Source: Hoplostethus atlanticus
Lineage: Eukaryota > Chordata > Actinopteri > Trachichthyiformes > Trachichthyidae
Reading direction: 5' to 3'
Length of the DNA stretch: 64,000 nt
Assembly: GCA_034670405.1 (NCBI GenBank)
Contig: JAXDDX010000178.1
Span: forward strand, 734,176 to 798,175
A program made the translations under genes and the position numbers. A model generated the notes under the pieces. It searched no databases and had not been told where the DNA came from. It saw only the letters and a program-made list of their open reading frames with translations. Positions 22,451 through 34,759 of this stretch are shown piece after piece (position 1 is the stretch's first letter; each line of letters begins with the position of its first letter).

Positions 22451-24844
22451 TAACGTAATTTATGTCTGCAACATTAAGTATGAATTGCATTTTGTTAACA
22501 CACAGTTAAGTCTTCCTCTTCTTTTAGTATAGGTAAGTATAGGTAAGTATAGGCCACCTGTGCAGAAGCAAACACAAGTGCAGTATAATTTCATTTCATT
22601 CAAATTGCACTAATAGTTTTCAAATTTCCCATTTCACATATTTTATGTGTGTGTGTATTGGCTCACTGGTCTGCTTAAACTGAACATATTTCATTCTTTC
22701 ATGAAATGACTTCAGATTTATGCTGCACATCTTCTACCTATGGTGGTTTTCTTTTAACTGCTGCAATATTTCATCATACTGACACATTGCTATGTGGTGT
22801 TTGAATGATGCTTTGGAGTTGTCCAAATGAAGTCTTTGTATAAGGGTGGTTTAATTTGGAGTGGAGCTCAATTGGGCTGTATATAAACCACTGACTTGCT
22901 ATGATTAGGAGTTGCTAATGAAAAATAATCAATCCACAGCTTTCATATCCCACCATAACTCAAGGTTAATTTTGCTACAGTGTCAGACAAACCAACAACA
23001 ACAAACCACCTACAGTTTCAAAATACATTCCAAATGTGTATTTTCCTTTCAGACCTTATCAGTCCCTGTGTCCACAGTCAAATCAGTTTGAGATTCTTCA
23101 ATCTAGTGAAATAAACATGGTAAACATAAGCCAGCAGTGGAACGACTGTAGCATGATGTGAGGCACCACACTACGATTCTGGAGAGGGACAGTAAGACTT
23201 GGTAAAACACATCAGATCGCACCAGACCACTTCAAAGATGGGGGAAAGATAATGGATAGATGATGTTTGCAAATCAAGGTTGTGTGTCTATTCTGTTGCC
23301 TTGATTTGCAGAGGTTACAAAGACCTTCTGGGAGATTAGGAATTCTTCCCCATGGTTTACCTCCTCTCTTGGGTTATTTGTCAAGAGAAATTCTATTCAC
23401 ATCCTGTACTCAAACACACACCCGTATACATGTACATGGACAGGCGCGCACACACACCTGGATATGAGCAGTGGAACATGAGGCAGGCTGTTAACAGTGC
23501 TGCAGGTCTGTGGAGTTCCTCAGGGACAGTCACCTGCGATACTGTTCAAACACAGAGACAGATGGGATGGGATGTGAGGAGGGGTGCTCTGCTGCAGAGT
23601 CATTATCACGGTGCGCTCACAATACACCGAGGACAACTTTTCCTATTAAACTCCCATTCCAGACGGGAAAATTACATTTCTATTGTGTTAGCCGTGGAAG
23701 CACTCACTCATACTATAGTGCAGTGCCGTCCTTAGGGAATGCACGCAAGGAATAAAGAGATGTTAGGAGTGTACAACATAAGAGCCCCCTTTTCAAAGCT
23801 GTCTCTTGCTCACATCCACCGTCAGACATGTGGCAATGCTGATCTATGTAACACCAACCTCCCAACCACACTGAAACCCAGTCTAATCCTCAATGAGTAG
23901 CACAGCAATGCTGAGGATGAGGGTCTGGTCTGTACTAGACACTGTTCTACAGCAGAGGAATTAAAAACATAGTATTTGTCGTGTGTAATTCGGTTTCCAG
24001 GTGTCTTTATTGTACTTGGATGAGAGCCTTAGTAAACAGAGCTGTCAGAGGAGGCTTCAGCACACTACTGCAGTACAGCAGCAACAATAAAGGCTACACC
24101 GTTTCTCCCTGGGACCCTTGGACAGTCACACGGCACACACTGTTCAAACTTCCAACCCCACACCTTCCCCTCACTTCTCCCTGGGCTCAGTAATTACTGT
24201 TCATCCATCCTGCTTACGTCCAATTACATGCATCTAGCAATGTAGGGGTTGACAGCCTTTGTCAGTCTGTTTTAAAGACACTAGATCTGATGTAGCTTTG
24301 ATTGGAGGGCTAATTAAATCTCAAAGGACAGAGTTTACAACACTTAAAAGATACGATTCACACAACAGAATAACCTCCAGGTGGAAAAATAGGTCCTCTA
24401 GAAAGCCCAATTAAACTAAAAAAACAAGAAGTATAACTCAGGAAAACAAATGTTTCAAACTAATATTTGTTTCAAGGTAAGTCATATTTACAGTACCTTG
24501 AGTTTATTTCCCACATATATAAGAGTGAATCTCTAGAGTTTCTCCCTCTGACCTAACATGGCCTATACCTTGACCTTGACCAATAAGAGGGAGCTGTACA
24601 AGCGACGGCATACGTGAGCATCACTGCTTTAGAATGCATTTCTTGAGTTCCCCTCATGCACTACTCTTCCATCACATCCGTGGAGCTATATTCTGTTTGT
24701 TAGAGCAGGAGAGCAAGCTGGTTCACCATGGATCATCTGCTTCTGATGTTTGGGGTCACTGACTGGGAAAGAGGGCAGAGATAAATGATTGGTTATCTTT
24801 GGCAGTAAATTATAGATGAGGGGAGCACAGCTGTCACTGAAACT
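22451..24844. other. Non-coding stretch with small tandem and inverted repeats
   Basis: No gene recognised. It contains a 10-bp tandem repeat at 22,526-22,553 and an 11-bp inverted repeat (GCAAATCAAGG) around 23,269-23,310. Confidence 0.4.
22526..22553. repeat. 10-bp tandem repeat, 2.8 copies
   Basis: Unit AGTATAGGTA. Confidence 0.9.
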
Positions 24845-24867
24845 ATGTGTGTGTGTGTGTGTGTGTA
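24845..24867. repeat. (GT)n microsatellite
   Basis: About 11 GT units, followed within 100 bp by an oppositely oriented AC run. Confidence 0.9.
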
Positions 24868-24957
24868 GTCAAAGTAACCAATGGTACAGTGTACTCTTGG
24901 TCCTGTCTTGTTCTTGTTCATGTTCATTGGCTTCAACTTTTCATAAAACGCACATGC

Positions 24958-24961
<4 letters not shown>

Positions 24962-24992
<31 letters not shown>
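24962..24992. repeat. (CA)n microsatellite
   Basis: About 15 CA units; a second, shorter AC run follows at 25,014-25,030. With the GT run at 24,845 these could pair as a hairpin. Confidence 0.9.
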
Positions 24993-24994
<2 letters not shown>

Positions 24995-25030
24995 GTATCT
25001 CTCCCAGGAGTCTCACACACACACACACAC

Positions 25031-26689
25031 TACACAAAGACTTCATCAATTCAAGAACTCGGGGCTTCATTAATTAGATTAATTTGGTTTGATCTGAGCA
25101 CGGTTGCATGTGCGTTACACACTGATGTGTAACCACGCCACAAATGGAAAGCTAATGGAAATCCCTTTCCGTGGCACAGTCATCACGTCTGCCCAGCATT
25201 TGACTGGCTCTGGAGCACAAAGTGTTCTAGACATTTTGAGGTGAAAAACAAACACGAGGGAAAATAAATCCTCTAAAATAGCACGCTAACGCACAATGAG
25301 TAACAGCAAAAAAGAGCCATCAAACCCAATCAGTGTCAAGCGCCAATGCATGACTGGCCTCCTCCTACTGGCGTTGTAGAGTTCATAGTCTATAAAGTTA
25401 ACAGTGAATAACAACATCCTCTGATCATTTAATCTCTGAGTAAGGCGCACCTAATACAGCAACTGACTTCAAAAGCGTCAGCCTTTCACCACGTCAATAA
25501 ACCAATCCCCCACTGTGGCCAAACCCTCTCTGGTACTGCTAACGGCTTAAGACTAATGCGGCCAACAACAAGAAACAGAGAGAAGCCTTTGTAAAGCCAT
25601 GAGGTGGCATAGAAACAGACTGACTCCTGGGATGTATCCACGGTGTCTCTCTCTCGGTGGACTTGCTTATGCATTGCGGAGTCAGACAAGGTAACATTTA
25701 GGTCATTATAACAAAACAATACAAAACAAAAAAACCTTATTAATCATTCATTTTTCTCCTGATTAAACAAAATTAAATTAACATGAACAAACTGTTGAGC
25801 CGCGCTGGTGTCCATGAAGCCGCCCATGCATTTGCTTTAATGAATTAACGAGCCGAGAAAGAAGATGTTCCGTTCAGACAGCTCAAAAGCGACTCATGTA
25901 TAATGGATGAGTGACTCAGTGTGGGGAGTTTCATTTGGGGGACTGCTGGGTGTTATAAGATAGAGTGTCAAGACCAATATCCAGCAGGCATAGGCACCCA
26001 GGAGCCCCTACTCCCATTCTACAAGTCTGCACCAATACAGCCACTCTCTATTAAATGTGAGACTCAATGTAGTAGATATGTAGCATGGCATATAGCCTCA
26101 AAAAAAGATCAGAGATCGGGGCACCACGACACAGAAGCTGCTGAAGATGAGCGACTTTACAGTTTATCAGTATTTCAAATACTTCAGGTACAGGTAAGCA
26201 TTTCAACCATCAATGACCTGAACAGGTTATGAAACTACCTGTAATAAACCAGTTGCAGTGGCTCATGAATTCAGAATTCCACCAGCCAATACAATTTCAC
26301 ACAGCCTAAGCAATTCAGGATGGACTGATCAAACACAGGTTGATCACCTGCCAAATGACTAGCAGAACCAATCAGAATTATTAACCACAGCCACAATTTA
26401 CCATGACCTGGATGGTTACTGGTGCTGATGTCAAGCCCTGGTGTGGCAGTGGGGCAGGGGTTTGGGTTTCAGCTGGAGGTATGTGGCATAAATATAAAAG
26501 GGAAAAATCCCACAAATCTAAAAGTGCACCTGCAAAGTGCAAAATGTGTCTAGTGTGTTGCTAGCTTAAGCTGGGAAAGGTATGTGAAGGTCTCCAGGAT
26601 AATGACGTCTATGAAAGGGGGTAACTGAAGTCAGGTGATCCAATAAATGAGATGACATTTAGGTGTGGGTTAGAGGTATCCTGTCATAT
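25031..26689. other. Non-coding stretch, nothing firmly recognised
   Basis: No gene recognised. The part around 25,790-25,890 (including TGCTTTAATGAATTAACGAG) is complex sequence with homeodomain-like TAAT/ATTA cores and might be regulatory. A 103-codon plus-strand frame at 25,921-26,232 has no recognisable motif. Confidence 0.35.
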
Positions 26690-26995
26690 AAAAACTTTGG
26701 TTACCAATAGAGTCTGCTCTCCTCTGTTGAAGTGGAATATGCCACCTCCGGTGAACAGTTGGTGAGGCTCATAAGACTGGAAAAGGTCACGAAAGCATTT
26801 TCAAAGACTCGGGCCTCCATCAGTCTACAGTCAGACAGACTGTAAACAAATGGAGACAAACGGCTTGCAATCATTGAGGGAACAATGAATTCCAAAAACT
26901 GTATCAGGAACTTGTACAGGAGAATATCAGGGTAACGGTCCGTGACCTGAAGCTTAACAGAGGTTGGGTCATGCAGCATGACAATGATTGAATGA
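26690..26995 (+). pseudogene. Tc1-like transposase fragment with internal deletion
   Basis: The first part (about 26,765-26,855: ACTGGAAAAGGTCACGAAAG ... CAGACTGTAAACAAATGGA) corresponds to the helix-turn-helix DNA-binding region of Tc1 transposases. It jumps directly to the catalytic half: GGAACAATGAATTCC near 26,878-26,892 and GGTTGGGTCATGCAGCATGA near 26,963-26,982. Some 500-600 bp of the usual transposase gene between these parts are missing, so it could not encode an active enzyme. The sequence resembles the same broad family as the Tc1-like ends at 21.85, 33.0 and 42.2 kb. Confidence 0.7.
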
Positions 26996-27310
26996 TATTG
27001 ATTGATGGTGAATTTCTCCCTGTGGATTGGCTGTCTGCTCTTGACATGCTGTCCTCATTGTTGACAGGTGTGAGTTGAACAACTTACAGTCCTGTGGTTT
27101 GACAATGTCTTTTGTGAAGGCATGAGCCGAAACATGTCATATTTCATTTCTTTACTACTCGCTTTATAATGCGTCCTCACTAACTGAGACGCCACGATTC
27201 ACCCTATTTGCACCAAAATGAAAGGTATGGTATGGTCATTTGCAGGAAATAATCCCCACTTACTGGAAGTGATAAACTGAACCATAAGAGCAAAATACAA
27301 AACTCTGTCT
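26996..27310. other. Non-coding stretch
   Basis: No gene recognised; it may include the decayed 3' flank of the Tc1-like fragment. Confidence 0.35.
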
Positions 27311-27521
27311 CGTAAACAGCATTGAGTGAGCACTCTGTCCAGAGAAAGCAGGACTCACCAACAATGGCTGACTTTCTTCACCACTTTCACCCCACCAGCC
27401 ACTAATGTACGAGGAGTGCACAGGTTACTGATGTCATGTTACATGATTTCTGGGTTTTCAAGTTATCTCTTGCTGCCAACTGGGGCCATCAACGTTCAAG
27501 TTACCTAGTGCAGCTTTAAAG
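27311..27521 (+). repeat. Dispersed repeat copy A
   Basis: Two colinear blocks match a second copy at 56,143-56,309. The first (27,311-27,356) shares CTCTGTCCAGAGAAAGC and the second (27,497-27,521) ends in GCTTTAAAG. About 140 bp separate the blocks here against about 100 bp in the other copy. This indicates an interspersed repeat of unknown class. Confidence 0.65.
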
Positions 27522-30500
27522 AATAGCAGGATGTTGCATTTCTTTAACACAGAGAGTTTGGAGTCGAAATTGGAGAGTTTTATTTTCAAGTGCACTTCAT
27601 TCTCACCTGTCATAATATTTCATCTTTCGTTAACCATATATTTCTCTGTGTCTGCTAGACTGTGGGCACTGAGGCTTTATCTTTGATAATGGAGAGATAC
27701 CCTGCCAATGTGTATTCTCATTTCAGAGCCAAATGACATTCTAATTTATTGGCTTGATTGTGCCAAAGTTCCAAATGAGATTTTCGTTGGATGGTGATCT
27801 GATTGATTCTGATCATTTGTTTGGACAAGCAACCGCTTGTTCCAAAAACTGTACTCAAGAAAACTATCCTGGTCCTGGAAAACAAGCACCACCTGCCAAC
27901 TCAACATCTTCCTAGGGGCTGTCTCAGCCAGCTCTCGCTCAGCTGGCCCTCCTAGGAACCTCTGTTCACTAGACACTTCCTTGGCCAATCACCCAGCCCA
28001 ACCAGGACCACACTTAATGCGTTGAATGTAGATCCATTGTAGATGCACTGTGTTGTGATGCAGGGGTTGCATGCATTTATTCTACATATGTTTTCACTAT
28101 GCATAAACTAAAATTAATGTTGCTTTGCCCCATTTTTTGCAAGCTCTCTTTCAGGTTTTCATGATGAAAACTTTTCTTTAGTGAATCAAATTTGCACCAC
28201 AAATTCATGTTGTCATACAGCCAATAACCACGTGTAAACAGTTTCATCTCAATACATTTTAGCCATGGGATCCTGAGTGCAAGTAGTCTGCACACAGTTT
28301 GCAGCAACACATATGCATCACAGATTATTACGTGTGATCCAACATTACGCAACATACCAACACAATGGCATAGAGACTCCACTTGCAATAAGATATGTGA
28401 TTAATGTTATTAATCACTTGTGATTACAAGTCTAATGTGACTTCTCCGTCTTTTACACAGCCTGCAGTAAATGTACAGCCTAGTAAATGATGTGTGCTGT
28501 GCAATAATGAATATTTACTGTTTATTATACTTTGTCCCCGGTAGCACACGGGGCTGTCACTCCAGCCATATCTATAAAGCTACAATAATCCTTCATGTTC
28601 ATACTGATATTGTCACTGAACATATAAATAGTGTGTATCTATAGACTACATCTTAAGCAATTAGTCAAATCCTTTGTACATGTGACGTTCATGACCAGAA
28701 TCTGAGAGAGCATCTGGTTCTGAAAAAAGCACAAGATAAACTGTTCTCTTCATCTCATTCCCTTCAATCTGTTTTAATTATCAAAGCCTTCAATCTGTTG
28801 TCAATGCTCTCCCCAGTGGGTTTAATTGGGAGTAAATCAATTTGTTAACTCCTCCATAATACAGAGAGGAAGGTCACATTTAACAGACCACTGAGCAACT
28901 ATCAAAGCATGAACAATTGTGTCCACATCCTGTGGAGAGGAACATCAATACTTTATGTAACTTAAACTGAAATCGCTTATAGCTGTAATGAAAAACACAC
29001 CATTTCCATAAGAAATATGAATTATTAATGATTTCACTCCAAATAGTAATCAATGTTAAGCAAAGGGCATATGCATAAGCTGTTCTGGGAGCTTGTGTGA
29101 CCGGTAGTGGACAGATTAAGATGAATGGTTACTAGTGCTCTCATTAAAGAGTAATTTCACCTTTGCTTGCTACCAATCTCCAAGCTGTACTGAATTAAAA
29201 CAAAGAAAAAGGCTGGACTTAGTTTGTGTCTATTTGTGTCTCACAAGAACTTGTATTATCTAAATTCATAGTTCATTCATAGTATCTACCAAATAAAGTG
29301 TTGTTGGTAGAATTAAATTTTGGTCTTTTCAAGAAAATAAAAAAACACTTAATTATTTTCTGAAATGCAACCATCAGTGTTAGTGAAAACGTGTCTGCTA
29401 TCAAACTGGGCAATCGCCTGGAATGAATAATGCTATCGGCCTAATTATACGCCAAATTAAAGATTAATTTTCTTTTTCAAATATGTTTCCCCTTTGTTGA
29501 GAGAAGACTGAGAGGATTGAGTCCTGACATCTCTTCAAAGAACTGCTCCATTAAAAATGGACTGGAAAAGATGGTTAAAGTGACTGTGACAATACCTACA
29601 CAGCACAGCTATGAAATTAAGCTCATTTGGTCATAAAACTGATTCTCAAACTGGAGTGGTATTCCACTTTGATATTCACAAAACCAAATTGTTTCCCGCA
29701 ACCCACTGCCTTTGCCATACTGTACATGCACCTGGCTGTGCACCAGCACAACATGAAGTATATACGCTAACTACAAAGCTCCTGAGTTTAAGTAATGATG
29801 TCACTGACCTTTTTATTTATTCTCTCATTTAGTTAAATGCTGCCCTGTGCAGTGAACTGAGACCATCCACTGAAAGCTTTCAAAACAATAAAACTCTAGT
29901 GAAACACAGTGAATCATGCTCCACCCACCCACTCAGCTGAAAGCCCTCAACTCTCATAAACAGACAACAACAGGAGATGGGATGATGGACGAGGTCGCGA
30001 GAGCATCTCAATTCAAGAAGTGAACTGGTCTTTGATCAGAATCCCCATTCTACGATGTGTCACGCACAGGTTAGGATCTATTTGATAGTTATAGATAGTT
30101 ACATATAAAGTCTGGGTCACAGATGTTCCATAAGGTGGTTTCAAACCAAACTCAAAGAGGGAAAACAGGGAAATGGAATCATTCTCTAGTTTCTAATTGT
30201 AAATCGACCAAAATAAAATAATAAAAATTAAACTGCACTGGTTCAAAATGCTGACCTACAGAAATGTACAGATACTGTGCATTTTGCAACAGAACAACAT
30301 TAAGGAAGGTTATTCTTCTTAACAAGGAGCAACAAATTTAGTGTGTTGTGGTTGCTATGTTATTTATATTTAAAGTTATTTATATAACTTGTATGTGTTA
30401 TTTCATTATATATAGAGAGAGAGATATCATTATCATCAGCAAAATAAATGATGAACTTTGCAAGAATTAATCTTTTCCATGTGCTAGATTTTGCCTGAAA

Positions 30501-30973
30501 TATTCATGCATGACCTTTAGGTTTCGTGCAGTGCTTGTGAGAAACACATGGGATTCGTTATCAACTTTTCAACACGCCTAGACTCAAGGTTAGCCTTTGG
30601 AAACATTACACAGGTTACACAATAACAGGGTTTCAGACTGTACAATCCACATATTCTTCATTAAAGTACAGCGCACTGCCAAAACATTCCTCATTATTTT
30701 TTTGCTCTGTAACAGAATATATCTTTATAAACTTTCTGACCCAGTTTCCAGTTTCATTTAGTCGCTACCATGCTGTGCTCTGACATGTTAATTGGCGGAG
30801 TTTTGGAGCTTTGGGGTGTCGAGAGGGAGGTACATGAGGGACTGCAGATTTGTCTTAATGGCTGGGGTGACCTGGAGCTGTGAGGAGGCCGGCGCTATCT
30901 CTCACCTGGGTCACACAATTCAGACAAGAACTGGTAATGAGGAACAAATGCTGCACCGCTAAATGCAAATGCA
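27522..30973. other. Long stretch without genes or recognised repeats
   Basis: About 3.4 kb of AT-rich, low-repeat sequence. The part near 29,395-29,475, with CTAATTATACGCCAAATTAA, is dense in homeodomain-type TAAT/ATTA cores. I see no exon with convincing splice sites. Confidence 0.4.
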
Positions 30974-31022
30974 AACACACACACACACACACAAAAAGAC
31001 TGACAGTATGTGTGTGTGTGTG
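30974..31022. repeat. (AC)n and (GT)n pair
   Basis: A run of about nine AC units and, 16 bp later, about seven GT units; the two runs are complementary and could form a hairpin. Confidence 0.85.
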
Positions 31023-32009
31023 CAGTGTTTCCTTTACATTGATTTATTTGGAAAATTTCCCGCACAGCTGGAAAAATGTAAATAGAATGAAAATCCATTT
31101 GTCATTATTGCTCAGCAGGCCTGTAAAACAATGAATAAATAAAAAAATGTATCATATAAATATCCAAATAAGATCCATTCTTGAGAGTGCTGTGTGTAGC
31201 ATTTTGTGTTTCTCAAAATGAAGACCACATTAACCATAAACCCTGAGGATGTTACCACTCCTCCCTCCTCCCCCTCCCTGGCATCGCTCCATTTGTTTTG
31301 AAGAGCCAGAAGAAGCACAAGAGCCGATAGCAGCCCTTGATAACACTGAATGTGCATTCAGACGAGGTAAGCTAACGTGGAGCTGATGCTAAGCAGCTAG
31401 GATGGTGGAGCTTGAGTCAAGTTGTGTATTACTTGCAGTCTGTGTGTGTGTGTGCCTCTGCCTGTGTTTTACTAGTAAACCTAACAAAACTAAAGCTTTG
31501 AAAAGTACACAAAGGGCAAACATTTCTTTGTATCTCAAAACGTTCTGCGTTCTGTGTGCATGGTGGTATTTGTGTCTATTATTATGGGCTGAGCTTCTGA
31601 GCAAAGCAATCATGAGAATGATTTTTGCAAGAACGACCTTTGCCTGCTAAAGCAGTGTCAGAATTCAAATGTAAAAGAGGGAAAGCCCGGTCTTTGAAAC
31701 AGGCAATGGAGCAGCGTTATTGGGATTTGGTGCTGTGATGGCTTTCTAACCTGATGACAATTATCAGCAGGAGACAGAAAATAGAAGAGAGAAATAGGGG
31801 AAAAGAGAGGGCACCAGACATTGCAGATGTATCTAGTCTCTGTCTGTCCTAATGGCATTCTGGCTCTTATTACCACCTCAACACAAATGATGATCACTGA
31901 CAAGCAAAAAGAGCCATACTTTATAATTGCCTTGTCATACATCAAATAACAGTTATTAGCCGTCTTAAAAGAATAGCTTCGGGGGTTTTTGGGACTTCAT
32001 CAAAAAGTA
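31023..32009. other. Non-coding stretch
   Basis: No gene recognised. A donor-like GACGAG|GTAAGC is present at about 31,362-31,373, but no supporting exon frame was found. Confidence 0.35.
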
Positions 32010-32625
32010 AAGAACATGCATAGAAGGAAGGATTGGAGAAGGAGAGAAGGAATAAGGAAGGAAGGAAGGTTATTACGGTAGGAAAGGGAAGGAACAAAAA
32101 TGTGAATGAAAAATGAAACAATGAAGGAGAAAGAATTAGAGAATGACGAAACAATGAATGACTGAAATAAGGAAAGAACACGCAGAGAAGGAAGCATAGA
32201 GAATAGATGAAGGAGAAGAGGAAAGAGGAACAAAGAAAAATGTATATACAGTGTGAAAGAATGAATGGATGAAGGAAAGTAAGAACATGTACAGAAGGAA
32301 GGAGAGCTGGAGGAGGAGAACTGGAGAAGGATAAAAGAGAAGGAAGGAAAAATGAAAGATAGATAGAGGGAAAGGAAATGTATAATGAAACACGAAAGGT
32401 GGAGAAGAGAAATTAGACTATGCAAGGAAGAGGTATCAAGGAGGAATAGAAGAATACAGGGAAGTAACTGGGAGGAAGGAGGAAATGACAAGCAGGGGAA
32501 CTGAAGACTAGAAGGAAAGAAGATGAATAAAAGAAACAAAGGATGTAAAACAGTAAAGACCAGCAGATTGGGATAAGGAAGAGCATATAGAGTAGGAAAG
32601 GAAATATAGATTGAAGGAATACAGA
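32010..32625. repeat. Polypurine (GGAA/GAAA-rich) tract
   Basis: About 600 bp in which the plus strand is overwhelmingly A and G, built from diverged GAAGGA, AGAAGG and GAAGAA words with occasional T and C. The minus strand is open for 215 codons across it, but the translation is only Ser, Phe, Leu and Pro low-complexity sequence, so this is a composition artefact and not a gene. Such tracts can form triplex (H-DNA) structures. Confidence 0.85.
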
Positions 32626-32814
32626 CCCTTAAAGATTGCGTGTTCATGGTTGTAAATTGAACTGTTTTGGTAAAGAATGTCTCAATAGAGCAAAACTGAC
32701 ACTTTATTCAAATGATAACTTATCCATTTTGATTGATGCAACACCTTAATGTGTAGTGATTGTTTCTGCTAGAGGTAGACCTACCCTGAATGCAGGAAAT
32801 TAGTTTTAAATGGC
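32626..32814. other. Non-coding spacer
   Basis: Unremarkable, or part of the decayed Tc1-like element that follows. Confidence 0.3.
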
Positions 32815-33019
32815 CAAAAATTCATACTTTTTCCAGCTTAGGCTGGTAATGTTTGAACAATATGTTCAATAAAAATATGTAAAAGTACATTTTTATGTTA
32901 TTTGTTAAATCACCTTGTGTTCATCTATTGGTACGACTTGGATGAAGATCAGACCATATTTTAGGAGCCATTCGTGCAGGTAATTCTAAAGGGTTCACAC
33001 ACTTTGTCTCGCAACTGTA
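32815..33019 (+). mobile_element. Tc1-like transposon 3' end
   Basis: About 200 bp matching the 3' terminal part of a fish Tc1 family: TTTGAACAATATGTTCAATA, then TCATCTATTGGTACGACTTG, GATGAAGATCAGACCATATT and the terminal repeat with AAAGGGTTCACACACTTTGT, finishing CTCGCAACTGTA at 33,019. The element is truncated on the left. The fold-back at 42,175-42,328 shares the subterminal word TATTTTAGGAGCCATT and the same end. Confidence 0.75.
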
Positions 33020-34721
33020 GTTGTCTCATGCTGCTTTGAAAACCCAGATACAACAGTGGTGATTGTCAGACCTTTTTAAACGCTGACACTTACTGGTAAT
33101 TGGCATTCACCTTAATTGTAGATGCCTGTGTAGCTGCCTTTGTCATTGTGACTTACTCACATTAAAGTAAAGTCCCTTTCCATGATTTTGTCCACCCCCT
33201 GTACTGCTGGAACAGCAGCTAAACAAAGCGGCTGCTCAGCAACACACACAGTACTAGTATGAGTGCTATTTTCACTAAGTCCAATATCAAAATTAACTGC
33301 TATTAGTCTCAGGTGTCCTTTTATCAAGCAACTATCTTACAATGGTTTCAAACGTCGGTCAGCCAATCACAGCTGAGGATCATAACAATCTGTGTTTAAC
33401 ATCTATATACATCTTGTACATATAAGCAACAATGCATGCCTTGGATTGCACGCCATGAATATGTAGGAATATTTTGTGTTTTTCATTGACGTCTACGATG
33501 TTTAAGTCGGAGCCATTTAAACCCTGTCTATGTCAATGATGAGGCCCACCATCACATATGCATAACCTTTTACACAGAACATGAGGAGTCATCACAAATT
33601 CATCGAGACCTAGCAAACCTAGCTTTTGTATCCCCAAGCATCTCGTTGACATTCCCTCTCTGAGGGAGAGCTAAACCAGGTCAGCTCACAGCAACTGCCT
33701 GAAAATGCAGGACACAAACAAGTTGACTGCTATGATGCGAGATTCAGAATGACGCTCTCCCTAATAGGCAAAGGAAGGGAACATTTCTACCGTCTCTGTT
33801 AATCCCTGCTGGTTAGGTCACTGGGGGGGTAGAGTTCAATCAACAAACGCTGATCTAGTTGTAAATGTATTTTTAGCTGTGGGGCCATTTCACAATAAAA
33901 CCCAGATGACGATTTGACCCATGACTGAACAGAAACGCTAAGAGATTTGTCACTTTGAACATACTTGCCAATTACGCTTGTGGCTACAGCCATAAAAGAA
34001 AAACAAAATAATGAGGCACGGCCATGTGCACATACAGTAACATGTAATACGAGTAGAAATCTGTTCTTCTCCTACTGCCTGAGGACTGTAGACATATACT
34101 AGCACACAAACCCTCCAGAGGGAAAAAAAGTTCTACTCAGACTTTTGTTTGCCGTTGTTTAATGTTTTGAGCTTGGGTGAGCCAAAGCCTCATCGCGGGC
34201 CCGTCCACTCCCTGCCGAGAAGCCTATTGTTATTGTTATTGTTAATTTGCACGCAATTAATATTGCAGTGGCTTAGTCAGTTCACCCAGCAGCGGTTAGA
34301 AATGCACACACTACATGGGTTAGAGCTAACAGCCAATAATGAATATTGTCAGGTGTACTGAATAATTGAGAACGGTTAGTCCTTTACTTTAACAAGGGAG
34401 ATAGTAGCATGGGGAGCTGTGTGCTGGCTAACACTGTGAACTCACCACACGTAGCCGGCAACACACTGTCAGTTGGCACTATTATGCAAAACAAGTCCAT
34501 TCAATGAGATTAAAGCCCAATGAGAAAGTGAATTTTAAAGCAGCGACAAGGTCAGAATACGGTTAGTGGAATATAAACTAGCCCCATAACCCAAGCCTGT
34601 CTTTTAAATGGCGTCTCTTCACATCCTCAGTGTCTGTATTGATGGCTCATATACTGTAGATGCAGAAACAAGTGAAACACCTGTGTGATGTTTGAAAAGC
34701 ACTTGGACGCTTAAAGAAAGA
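33020..34721. other. Non-coding stretch, nothing recognised
   Basis: No gene or repeat family recognised. Confidence 0.4.
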
Positions 34722-34759
34722 AGTATATATTATATAGTATATATTATATAGTATATATA
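34722..34759. repeat. 14-bp AT-rich tandem repeat, 2.7 copies
   Basis: Unit AGTATATATTATAT. Confidence 0.9.

Noticed and set aside
25921..26232. 103-codon plus-strand open frame ending near a CAG|GTAAGC-like donor
   Set aside because: No recognisable motif, and the donor lies before the frame end without a matching acceptor; probably chance.
32000..32647. 215-codon minus-strand open frame, the longest in the window
   Set aside because: The translation is only Ser/Phe/Leu/Pro low-complexity sequence produced by a polypurine tract on the other strand; no domain or start context.
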